From NCBI GenBank assembly GCA_019119285.1, contig DWXJ01000042.1:1-11789 (forward strand): a stretch of DNA of 11,789 nt, written 5' to 3'. Below the pieces are notes generated by a model, which ran no database searches, was not told where the DNA came from, and saw nothing but the letters and a program-made list of their open reading frames with translations. Shown piece after piece: positions 1 through 6,283 of this stretch. A program made the position numbers and the translations under genes. This DNA comes from Merdimonas faecigallinarum (GTDB lineage Bacteria; Bacillota; Clostridia; Lachnospirales; Lachnospiraceae). The stretch's first letter is position 1; each line of letters starts with the position of its first letter.

Positions 1-2
1 AG

Positions 3-506
3 AGACATTTCCCGGCGATCAACTGGCTGACCAGTTATTCGCTGTATCTGGACAATGTCAGCGGCTGGTTTAATACACAGGTAGCGCCTGACTGGATGGA
101 GGACCGTCAGAAGATGATGAGCCTTCTGCAGGACGAGGCAGAGCTGGAAGAGATCGTGCAGATGGTCGGCATGGACGCTTTGTCTCCACAGGACCGTCTG
201 AAGATGGAAGCTGCAAGATCCATCCGTGAGGACTTCCTGCACCAGAACTCCTTCCATGAAGTAGATACCTATACGCCCCTTCGCAAACAGTATCTGATGA
301 TGAAGCTGGTGCTTGCCTTCTATGAGCAGTCTATGGAGGCATTAAATAAAGGCGCGTCCATGAAGATCCTCCTGGGTATGGCGGTCAGAGAAAAGATCGG
401 CCGTTACAAATACACCGAGGTGGCAAATATTGAGGACGAGTATGAAAAGATCATGAATGAACTAAGCACAGAGATTGCAGGTGCATTCGGGAAGGAGGAC
501 TTCTAA
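3..506 (+). CDS. ntpA: V-type ATPase catalytic subunit A (3' part, C-terminal domain)
   Basis: The open reading frame enters from the left edge, and 167 C-terminal residues are visible of a protein usually near 590 aa. Subunit A is the ATP-hydrolysing subunit of the V1 head, which alternates with B in an A3B3 hexamer on the cytoplasmic face. The stretch starting HFPAINWLTSYSLY at the window edge is the conserved segment after the nucleotide-binding domain. The rest is the helical C-terminal bundle. The Walker A and B motifs lie upstream of the window. The stop codon is 2 nt before the subunit B start, and B's Shine-Dalgarno sequence (GGAGG near 494) lies inside the last codons of this gene, so the two are translationally close. 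An internal ATG at 96 is not the true start, because the conserved residues before it are in frame. Which ion the complex moves cannot be read here, since the membrane rotor subunit is outside the window. Confidence 0.96.
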   Translation, partial: RHFPAINWLTSYSLYLDNVSGWFNTQVAPDWMEDRQKMMSLLQDEAELEEIVQMVGMDALSPQDRLKMEAARSIREDFLHQNSFHEVDTYTPLRKQYLMMKLVLAFYEQSMEALNKGASMKILLGMAVREKIGRYKYTEVANIEDEYEKIMNELSTEIAGAFGKEDF

Positions 507-508
507 TT

Positions 509-1882
509 ATGCCAAAGGAATATAGAACCATACAGGAAGTTGCCGGACCGCTGATGATGGTAAAAGGTGTTGAGGGCGTTGCCTTTGACGAGCTGGGCGA
601 GATCGAACTTGCAAATGGCGAGAAACGCCGCTGCAAGGTACTGGAAGTTGACGGCGATAACGTAGTCGTACAGCTGTATGAAAACGCCGCAGGTATTAAC
701 TTAAGCAACAGTAAGGTGCGTTTCCTGGGACGCAGCATGGAACTTGGCGTATCCGGAGATATGCTGGGCCGTGTCTTTGACGGACTGGGACGCCCCATTG
801 ACGACGGACCGGAGATCCTTCCGGAAGAGAGAAGAGATATCAACGGCCTGCCTATGAACCCGGCGGCCCGTGTATACCCGTCTGAGTTTATCCAGACCGG
901 CGTGTCTGCCATCGACGGACTGAACACACTGGTACGTGGACAGAAGCTGCCGATCTTCTCCTGTTCCGGTCTGCCCCACAATCAGCTGGCGGCGCAGATC
1001 GCAAGACAGGCAAAGGTACTTGGCAAAGACGAGAACTTCGCCGTTGTATTTGCGGCAATGGGTATTACATTTGAAGAGTCCAACTTCTTCGTAGAATCCT
1101 TTAAGGAAACAGGAGCCATTGACCGTACCGTATTGTTTGTCAACCTGGCGAATGACCCGGCGGTAGAACGTATCTCCACGCCCCGTATGGCGTTGACGGC
1201 AGCAGAATACCTGGCGTTTGAAAAAGATATGCACGTACTGGTTATCCTGACCGATATTACAAACTACGCGGACGCTCTCCGTGAGATCTCCGCTGCGAAA
1301 AAAGAGGTTCCCGGACGACGCGGATACCCCGGATACATGTACACTGACCTGGCTCAGATGTATGAACGCGCAGGCCGTCAGAGAGGCAAGATCGGAAGTA
1401 TCACCATGATCCCGATCCTGACCATGCCGGAAGATGACAAGACCCATCCGATCCCGGACCTTACCGGATATATCACAGAGGGTCAGGTAATCTTAAGCCG
1501 TGACCTGTACCGGAAGGGCCTGCAGCCGCCGATCGACGTTCTGCCGTCCCTGTCCCGTCTGAAAGACAAAGGTATTGGCGAAGGAAAGACAAGAGCAGAC
1601 CACTCCAATACCATGAACCAGTTGTTTGCGGCATACTCCCGTGGTAAAGACGCAAAAGAGCTGATGACCATCTTAGGAGAAGCGGCGCTGACAGAGATCG
1701 ACCTGATCTACGCTCAGTTTGCGGACGCATTCGAGAAAGAATATGTCAATCAGGGCTACAACACCGACCGGTCCATCGAAGAGACACTGGAGATCGGCTG
1801 GAAGCTTTTGTCCATCCTGCCAAGATCCGAGCTGAAACGTATCGATGATAAGTTCTTAGATATGTACTACGGTAAACAGTAA
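509..1882 (+). CDS. ntpB: V-type ATPase subunit B
   Basis: This is the non-catalytic nucleotide-site subunit of the V1 A3B3 head, 457 aa, essentially the same length as the Enterococcus hirae NtpB subunit. It has an N-terminal beta-barrel (about 1-75), a central RecA-like domain (about 76-360) and a helical C-terminus. Where F1/V1 catalytic subunits carry a GxxxxGKT P-loop, this protein has SCSGLPHN (residues 151-158), the usual degenerate form in B subunits. DDKTHPIPDLTGYITEGQ is a family signature. The arginine in the SLSRL segment falls at residue 350, the position of the arginine finger known for E. hirae NtpB, which completes the catalytic site of A. The ATG at 509 follows GGAGG at a normal distance. 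Subunit D follows after a 70-nt gap that contains an inverted repeat. Confidence 0.97.
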   Translation: MPKEYRTIQEVAGPLMMVKGVEGVAFDELGEIELANGEKRRCKVLEVDGDNVVVQLYENAAGINLSNSKVRFLGRSMELGVSGDMLGRVFDGLGRPIDDGPEILPEERRDINGLPMNPAARVYPSEFIQTGVSAIDGLNTLVRGQKLPIFSCSGLPHNQLAAQIARQAKVLGKDENFAVVFAAMGITFEESNFFVESFKETGAIDRTVLFVNLANDPAVERISTPRMALTAAEYLAFEKDMHVLVILTDITNYADALREISAAKKEVPGRRGYPGYMYTDLAQMYERAGRQRGKIGSITMIPILTMPEDDKTHPIPDLTGYITEGQVILSRDLYRKGLQPPIDVLPSLSRLKDKGIGEGKTRADHSNTMNQLFAAYSRGKDAKELMTILGEAALTEIDLIYAQFADAFEKEYVNQGYNTDRSIEETLEIGWKLLSILPRSELKRIDDKFLDMYYGKQ

Positions 1883-1928
1883 GCCATGCAGCGAGATGAA
1901 GCGGAAGCGGAATCGAGCCGGGCATGGC
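1883..1928 (+). repeat. Inverted repeat between the ATPase B and D genes
   Basis: GCCATGC at 1883-1889 and its exact reverse complement GCATGGC at 1922-1928 bracket a 32-nt purine-rich loop containing the doubled motif GCGGAA. The left arm begins immediately after the stop codon of subunit B. There is no U-tract, so it is not an intrinsic terminator. In RNA it could form a 7-bp intercistronic stem that affects mRNA stability or relative expression of B and D. That role is inference. Confidence 0.4.
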
Positions 1929-1952
1929 GTAGTATGAAAAGGAGGCAGATAT

Positions 1953-2612
1953 ATGGCATCTACGCAGATCACTCCTACCCGTATGGAACTGACTAAGACC
2001 AAGAAGAAACTTGCCACCGCCAGAAGAGGCCACAAGCTTCTGAAGGATAAGCGTGACGAGCTGATGCGCCAGTTCCTGGATATGGCACGGGAGAATATGG
2101 AGCTCCGTGAAAAAGTAGAAGCCGGAATCCTCTCTGCAAATAAGAATTTTGTCATCGCAAAGGCCGGAATGGACGAGGCAACTCTGAATACGGCCCTGAT
2201 GGCGCCCAAGCAGGAAGTAAGCTTAAATGTAGACAAGAGAAATGTTATGAGCGTCAACATCCCTGCGTTCGAGACAAAGACCAGGACAGCGGACGCCAAT
2301 GATATTTACTCTTATGGTTTTGCTTTTACATCCAGCGACCTGGATGGAGCGGTGAAATCTCTGGCAGACATCCTGCCGGATATGCTGAAGCTTGCAGAGC
2401 GGGAGAAAGCGTGCCAGCTGATGGCGGCGGAGATCGAAAAGACCAGACGCCGTGTAAATGCGCTGGAGCACGTGATCATTCCGGAAGCACAGGAGACCAT
2501 AAAATATATCACGATGAAGCTGGATGAGAACGAGAGAAGTTCCCAGATCCGTCTGATGAAAGTAAAAGATATGATGCTGGAGGAAGCTCACCATTATAGT
2601 GAAAGAGCTTAG
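1953..2612 (+). CDS. ntpD: V-type ATPase subunit D (central stalk)
   Basis: This is a 219-aa subunit of the V1 central rotor shaft, which turns inside the A3B3 head and couples ATP hydrolysis to the membrane ring. The start ITPTRMELTKTKKKLATARRG is the family's hallmark: the TPT(R/K)xxL motif followed by a long basic N-terminal helix. The C-terminal half (about 130-215) forms the second long helix of the antiparallel coiled coil, with a shorter globular segment between. No signal peptide or membrane segment is present, as expected for a soluble stalk subunit. The ATG at 1953 is preceded by AAAAGGAGG (1937-1945). It is the last gene of the operon, followed by an intrinsic terminator at 2635. 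The length is slightly above the common 200-215 aa but otherwise unremarkable. Confidence 0.96.
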   Translation: MASTQITPTRMELTKTKKKLATARRGHKLLKDKRDELMRQFLDMARENMELREKVEAGILSANKNFVIAKAGMDEATLNTALMAPKQEVSLNVDKRNVMSVNIPAFETKTRTADANDIYSYGFAFTSSDLDGAVKSLADILPDMLKLAEREKACQLMAAEIEKTRRRVNALEHVIIPEAQETIKYITMKLDENERSSQIRLMKVKDMMLEEAHHYSERA

Positions 2613-2634
2613 GAAAGCAGATAGAGAAAAAGAG

Positions 2635-2668
2635 CGCGGCAGCCTAAGAAAGGCTGTCGTGTTTTTCT
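2635..2668 (+). terminator. Intrinsic terminator of the V-type ATPase operon
   Basis: An 11-bp stem with some G-U pairs (CGCGGCAGCCT / AGGCTGTCGTG) closes a 5-nt loop and is followed by a run of five T (2662-2666). It begins 22 nt after the subunit D stop, which fits the end of the operon. Confidence 0.85.
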
Positions 2669-2692
2669 GTTAAAAAGCAGAAAGAACCTGAG

Positions 2693-2726
2693 TTGTTTTT
2701 CTTTTGCAATTATGATAATCTATAAC
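2693..2726 (+). promoter_or_regulatory. Possible promoter region of the nuclease gene
   Basis: This AT-rich stretch follows the ATPase terminator. The best pairing is TTGTTT (2693-2698) with GATAAT (2714-2719) at a short 15-nt spacing; TATAAC at 2721 is an alternative -10 without a good -35. The nuclease lies between two terminators, so it needs its own promoter and this is the best candidate region, but the exact elements are uncertain. Confidence 0.3.
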
Positions 2727-2805
2727 TATCTAACCGGTGAAGGCCGGATCTAAAATTCTTATATTCTTTTTTCAATTCTACATTTCTAAAAGGAGGAGTC
2801 TGTCT

Positions 2806-3720
2806 ATGAAGAAATCTCTCAAATCTCATTTTCCAATGATTCGTTCAAAAGAGGAAATACGTCTTATCATCAGGGAAAATGCCCCGGAGCGGCTGAATGA
2901 ATTATTGTCATTGATCCTGGGGCAGCAGGTGAAAAATTTACAGGTACTTCCTAATGATTCTACGCGGATTGCAGACGAAAGTTCTCTGGCTATTATGGAT
3001 ATTGTGGTAGAACTGGAGGACCATAGTATTGCGAACGTGGAAGTGCAAAAGATTGGTTATAAATTTTCAGGTCAAAGAAGTGCCTGCTATTCAGCAGATC
3101 TTCTCCTGCGCCAGTATAAACGTGTACGGGGAGAAAGGGGAAGGGCGTTTAGCTATCGGGATATTCAGAAAGTATATACAATTGTGTTTTTTGAAAAGAG
3201 TCCGAAAGAATTGCGAGAAGACAAAATGAATTGTATCCACCGTTTTACGCAGGTATCCGATACGGGCGTAAAGCTAGAACTTTTACAGGAATTTTGTTTT
3301 GTCAGTCTTGACATCTTTCGGGAACTTTTGCACAATAATGGTATCAGAAATAAGCTGGATGCATGGCTCACATTCCTAAGTGTAGATGATCCGGAAACTA
3401 TAGAAACATTACTTGACCAGTATCCGGGATTTGAGAAGTATTACCGGGAAATCTATGAGCTTTGCCGAAATGTGGAAAGGGTGATGGGGATGTTTTCGGA
3501 GGAGTTGCGTGAACTGGACCGGAATACCGTACAGCTGATGATCGATGAAATGCAGGAGGAGATCGATGCATTAAAGAAAGAGCGGGAGGAAGCCAGGGAA
3601 GAGCGAGAAAAAGAAGTTAGCAGGAAGGATGAGAAGATTTCCGAGCAGGAACGAGAAATTGCAGAGCTTAAAAAGAAGCTGGCAGCATATGAAGAAGTTC
3701 CCGAAAATGGGAAGAGATAA
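2806..3720 (+). CDS. PD-(D/E)XK nuclease family protein, Rpn/transposase-like, with C-terminal coiled coil
   Basis: This is a 304-aa protein of the group annotated as 'PD-(D/E)XK nuclease family transposase' or Rpn-like recombination-promoting nuclease, common in several copies in gut Clostridia. The nuclease core is in the N-terminal half. D65 in IMDIVVELED and E79-V80-Q81 in ANVEVQ form the D...ExQ catalytic pattern, with Q in place of K as is usual in this branch. QRSACYSADLLLRQY supplies the following helix. From about residue 225 to 295 there is a highly charged E/K/R-rich coiled coil. The ATG at 2806 is chosen because GGAGGAG sits 7 nt upstream; a GTG at 2737 in the same frame has no ribosome binding site. 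The gene is visibly richer in A+T than its neighbours and is flanked by terminators, consistent with an accessory insertion. Whether it still promotes recombination cannot be judged from sequence. No terminal inverted repeats were seen around it. Confidence 0.8.
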   Translation: MKKSLKSHFPMIRSKEEIRLIIRENAPERLNELLSLILGQQVKNLQVLPNDSTRIADESSLAIMDIVVELEDHSIANVEVQKIGYKFSGQRSACYSADLLLRQYKRVRGERGRAFSYRDIQKVYTIVFFEKSPKELREDKMNCIHRFTQVSDTGVKLELLQEFCFVSLDIFRELLHNNGIRNKLDAWLTFLSVDDPETIETLLDQYPGFEKYYREIYELCRNVERVMGMFSEELRELDRNTVQLMIDEMQEEIDALKKEREEAREEREKEVSRKDEKISEQEREIAELKKKLAAYEEVPENGKR

Positions 3721-3734
3721 ACAGATATGAAAAG

Positions 3735-3772
3735 AAATCCTGCACGGGCAGAAAGCCTGTGCAGGATTTTTG
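3735..3772 (+). terminator. Strong intrinsic terminator after the nuclease gene
   Basis: A 15-bp stem (AAATCCTGCACGGGC / GCCTGTGCAGGATTT, one G-U pair) has a 5-nt loop AGAAA and runs into a T-tract ending at 3771. The A-rich 5' side means it could also work in the opposite direction, though no minus-strand gene ends here. It begins 14 nt after the nuclease stop. Confidence 0.92.
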
Positions 3773-3872
3773 TGTGTGGGACAGGAATCGCTGCGGGGCT
3801 GTATCTGGCGGAACAGTTCGGATGTCAGAGAGGATAAGCACAGGGAAAAGCAGCAAAAAAAGATCCGCTGCA

Positions 3873-3878
3873 TATAAT
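3873..3878 (+). promoter_or_regulatory. Possible -10 element of the 118-aa gene
   Basis: A perfect TATAAT lies 33 nt before the ATG at 3911, in the 190-nt gap after the nuclease terminator. No good -35 is found at 16-18 nt upstream (the region is GCAGCAAAAAA). A promoter must lie here because the upstream terminator isolates the gene, but only this element can be pointed to. Confidence 0.35.
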
Positions 3879-3910
3879 AACACAGATACTGATTTTAAGG
3901 AGTGTGCGCC

Positions 3911-4267
3911 ATGGAACAGAAACTTCCCTACTACATGGTTTATCCGGTGCCGGTGTTGTTTGATGAGGAAAGGCAGTCAAGGAGAGATCTGGAGTATATG
4001 AAAGCATTATACCCGGATGCGGCAAAACGGCTGACACCATATGTGGAAGAAGAGTGCGACCGGCTTATGTACGCCGGAAGCGTGATCTATGATGAATATC
4101 CGGATCCGCTGCAGTTTCGGCTTCTGTGCAGGAGGATATTTGATAAGGCGTCAGAAGACGAGGAAAAACCGGGAGCCTGGATGGCGGATCTGATCCAGGT
4201 CATGGCCTGTCAGGAGATCTTAAGGAGACGGACCGAATACCGGAGCAGGCGCAGGAGATTTTTCTAA
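3911..4267 (+). CDS. Conserved-looking protein of unknown function, 118 aa
   Basis: I do not recognise a named family. The protein is soluble, with no signal peptide or membrane segment. It opens with a tyrosine/proline-rich stretch (KLPYYMVYPVPVLF, about 4-17), has a charged central part with YVEEECDRL and IYDEYPDPLQF (about residues 46-71), and ends in a strongly basic tail (EILRRRTEYRSRRRRFF). From general familiarity, short proteins with this YPD...AKR...EEECDR...DEYPD layout recur unannotated in Lachnospiraceae; this is memory, not a search result. The ATG at 3911 is preferred over the GTG at 3902 because AGGAG (3898-3902) is then 8 nt away, whereas the GTG overlaps the AGGAG itself. The arginine-rich tail could bind nucleic acid or acidic surfaces, but that is speculative. 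The kinase gene downstream has its own promoter. Confidence 0.75.
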   Translation: MEQKLPYYMVYPVPVLFDEERQSRRDLEYMKALYPDAAKRLTPYVEEECDRLMYAGSVIYDEYPDPLQFRLLCRRIFDKASEDEEKPGAWMADLIQVMACQEILRRRTEYRSRRRRFF

Positions 4268-4291
4268 AGGAGCGGGAGATTCATTTTTTCC

Positions 4292-4320
4292 ATGACAGTC
4301 GCTTCCGGATGTGTTAAAAT
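4292..4320 (+). promoter_or_regulatory. Extended -10 sigma-A promoter of the kinase gene
   Basis: ATGACA (4292-4297, one mismatch to TTGACA) is separated by 17 nt from TAAAAT (4315-4320), preceded by TGT, i.e. an extended -10. The predicted start point is near 4327, only a few bases before the ribosome binding site. The ATG inside the -35 begins an in-frame extension of the kinase, which transcripts from this promoter could not include. Confidence 0.7.
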
Positions 4321-4330
4321 ACGGAAAGCG

Positions 4331-4339
4331 AAAGGAGGG
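4331..4339 (+). promoter_or_regulatory. Ribosome binding site fixing the GTG start of the kinase
   Basis: AAAGGAGGG lies 6 nt before the GTG at 4346. Together with the promoter at 4292-4320 it decides for the GTG start and against the ATG at 4292. Confidence 0.8.
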
Positions 4340-4345
4340 AGTCCC

Positions 4346-4846
4346 GTGAAAAATCTTATATTTATTGGTATGCCTGCTGTGGGGAAAAGCACGGTGGGAG
4401 TGGTGACGGCAAAGCGGCTGGGCTATCATTTTATAGATGTGGATATCCTGATCCAGGAAAAAGAGGGAAAACTTCTGAAAGAAATCATCCGGGAACAGGG
4501 CATTTCCGGATTCCTGGAAGTAGAGGACCGGATCAACGCGGAACTGGAGGCGGACCATGCGGTCATAGCCCCCGGCGGGAGCGTGGTGTACTGTGAAAAT
4601 GCGATGAACCATTATAAGGAAATCGGGACAGTCGTATATTTGCAGGCTTCTTTCGAGACAATAAGTAACAGGCTCCATCATGCGAAAAACCGCGGCGTTG
4701 TACTGCGGGAAGGCCAGACTCTTCTGGAACTTTATGAGGAGAGAGTGAAGCTTTTTGAAAAGTATGCGGACCTTACGATCTGCGAGGACGGACTGGATCT
4801 GGAAGAGACCATAGAGGCTGTTCTGGAAACTATACAAAAGGAGTAA
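4346..4846 (+). CDS. Shikimate kinase-like P-loop kinase with altered substrate site
   Basis: This 166-aa protein has the size and fold signature of shikimate kinase (AroK), which phosphorylates shikimate with ATP in aromatic amino acid synthesis. The Walker A motif is GMPAVGKST (residues 8-16), the FIDVD segment gives D31 and D33, and R133 in YEERVKLFEKYAD matches the substrate-binding arginine near position 136 of the Mycobacterium tuberculosis enzyme. Other expected residues differ. The FR of the shikimate-binding FRxxE is FLEVE (L57), the GGG loop reads PGGS (76-79), and the lid RPLL reads RGVVL (116-120). The enzyme may therefore act on a different small molecule, so an aroK symbol is withheld. 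The GTG start is supported by a ribosome binding site and a promoter. The gene ends 144 nt before murA and no terminator is seen, so some read-through into murA is possible. Confidence 0.75.
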   Translation: MKNLIFIGMPAVGKSTVGVVTAKRLGYHFIDVDILIQEKEGKLLKEIIREQGISGFLEVEDRINAELEADHAVIAPGGSVVYCENAMNHYKEIGTVVYLQASFETISNRLHHAKNRGVVLREGQTLLELYEERVKLFEKYADLTICEDGLDLEETIEAVLETIQKE

Positions 4847-4862
4847 TGGTCTGCTTTCAAAT

Positions 4863-4879
4863 ATTACAAACAAGTTACA
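4863..4879 (-). promoter_or_regulatory. WalR/YycF-box-like direct repeat upstream of murA
   Basis: On the minus strand this reads TGTAAC-TTGTT-TGTAAT, an exact match to the published WalR consensus TGTWAH-N5-TGTWAH. It ends 15 nt before the murA -35 and is centred about 58 nt before the predicted start point, an activator-type position. WalR controls cell wall genes in Firmicutes, which fits murA. The surrounding DNA is AT-rich, which raises the chance of coincidence. Confidence 0.4.
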
Positions 4880-4894
4880 AAATATAAAAAATAT

Positions 4895-4922
4895 TTTACA
4901 TTTGCCGATTCTATGGTATAAT
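4895..4922 (+). promoter_or_regulatory. sigma-A promoter of murA
   Basis: TTTACA (4895-4900), a 16-nt spacer and a perfect TATAAT (4917-4922) lie 68 nt before the murA ATG. An AT-only tract (4880-4897), including the small dyad AAATAT / ATATTT, precedes the -35 and could act as an UP element. Confidence 0.82.
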
Positions 4923-4990
4923 GTCATGGAGTATGAGTATAAAAAATTCTGTAATGAGAGAAAGAATAGATCATATTTTTGAGGTGTGTT

Positions 4991-6283
4991 ATGGAACAAT
5001 ATATCATTAAAGGCGGGCATCCGCTGGTAGGAGAAGTTGAGATCGGGGGAGCAAAAAATGCTGCGCTCGCGATCCTGTCAGCAGCTATCATGACAGACGA
5101 TACCGTACTGATCGACAATCTTCCGGATGTAAATGACATTAATGTATTATTGGATGCGATCGAGGGCATCGGCGCAATGGTTCACCGTGTAGACAGACAT
5201 ACGGTGAAGATCAATGGAAAGAATATCCATGATGTTTCTATTGAATACGATTATATCAAAAAGATCCGTGCTTCCTATTATCTTCTGGGAGCGCTGCTTG
5301 GCAAGTATAAGAGAGCAGACGTTGCGCTTCCGGGCGGATGTAATATCGGAAGCCGTCCGATCGATCAGCATATCAAAGGATTTCGCGCAATGGGCGCGGA
5401 TGTGGAGATCGAGCATGGCAAGATCATGACAGAGGCAGACCGGCTGGTCGGAAAACATATTTATTTTGACGTAGTAAGCGTAGGCGCGACCATCAATGTT
5501 ATGATGGCGGCGTCCATGGCAGAGGGAATGACGATCCTGGAAAACGTGGCCAAGGAGCCGCATGTGGTAGACGTGGCAAACTTCCTCAACAGCATGGGGG
5601 CAAATATCCGCGGCGCAGGAACAGACGTGATCAAGATCCGCGGCGTACAGAAGCTGCACGGAACAGAGTATTCCGTTATCCCGGACCAGATCGAGGCTGG
5701 AACATTTATGTTTGCAGCAGCGGCAACCAGAGGAGACGTAACCGTGCTGAATGTAATCCCGAAGCATCTGGAGGCAACGATCGCCAAACTGGTAGAGATC
5801 GGATGCGAAGTAGAGGAATTTGACGACGCCGTGCGCGTAGTGTCCAAGGGCAACTTAAGAAGCACCCATGTAAAGACACTTCCCTACCCTGGCTTCCCGA
5901 CAGATATGCAGCCGCAGATCGGCGTGACACTGGCATTGTGCAAAGGGACAAGTATTATTACAGAAAGTATCTTTGAAAACAGATTCAAATATTTAGACGA
6001 ACTGGCAAGAATGGGCGGAGTCAGCAAGATCGAAGGAAATTCCGCTACCATTGAAGGTGTAGAAAAATTCACCGGCGCCAGAGTCAGCGCACCGGACCTG
6101 CGCGCAGGAGCGGCACTTTGCATCGCCGGCCTGGCTGCGGAAGGATACACCGTGGTGGACGACATCGTCTATATTCAGAGAGGATATGAACGCTTTGAAG
6201 AAAAGCTCCGCTCCCTTGGCGGCGTGATCGAAAAAGTCTCCTCAGAAAAAGAAATGCAGAAATTTAAGTTAAAAGTAGGATAA
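4991..6283 (+). CDS. murA: UDP-N-acetylglucosamine 1-carboxyvinyltransferase (MurA)
   Basis: MurA transfers enolpyruvate from phosphoenolpyruvate to UDP-GlcNAc in the cytoplasm, the first committed step of peptidoglycan precursor synthesis. The protein is 430 aa against a usual 418-435. The key residues are in place: K22-N23 in GGAKNAALAIL, the catalytic cysteine C117 in LPGGCNIGSRP (the fosfomycin target, C115 in E. coli), and D305 in PGFPTDMQPQ. Since the cysteine is retained, the enzyme should be fosfomycin-sensitive unless altered elsewhere. The ATG at 4991 follows GAGGTG at 4981-4986; an in-frame TTG at 4979 is unlikely. The gene stands alone with its own promoter and a possible WalR site. 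Many Clostridia carry two MurA paralogues (murA and murZ), and which one this is cannot be decided from the window. A palindrome begins 9 nt past the stop codon. Confidence 0.97.
   Translation: MEQYIIKGGHPLVGEVEIGGAKNAALAILSAAIMTDDTVLIDNLPDVNDINVLLDAIEGIGAMVHRVDRHTVKINGKNIHDVSIEYDYIKKIRASYYLLGALLGKYKRADVALPGGCNIGSRPIDQHIKGFRAMGADVEIEHGKIMTEADRLVGKHIYFDVVSVGATINVMMAASMAEGMTILENVAKEPHVVDVANFLNSMGANIRGAGTDVIKIRGVQKLHGTEYSVIPDQIEAGTFMFAAAATRGDVTVLNVIPKHLEATIAKLVEIGCEVEEFDDAVRVVSKGNLRSTHVKTLPYPGFPTDMQPQIGVTLALCKGTSIITESIFENRFKYLDELARMGGVSKIEGNSATIEGVEKFTGARVSAPDLRAGAALCIAGLAAEGYTVVDDIVYIQRGYERFEEKLRSLGGVIEKVSSEKEMQKFKLKVG

Noticed and set aside
701..1447. 248-aa minus-strand open frame opposite ATPase subunit B
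   Set aside because: It is antisense to a highly conserved gene, and its cysteine- and histidine-rich composition is typical of a shadow frame.
2737..2805. GTG start extending the nuclease by 23 residues
   Set aside because: There is no ribosome binding site, while the ATG at 2806 has GGAGGAG 7 nt upstream.
4292..4345. N-terminal extension of the kinase from the ATG at 4292
   Set aside because: That ATG lies within the -35 element of the promoter, has no ribosome binding site, and would put 18 non-family residues before the P-loop strand.
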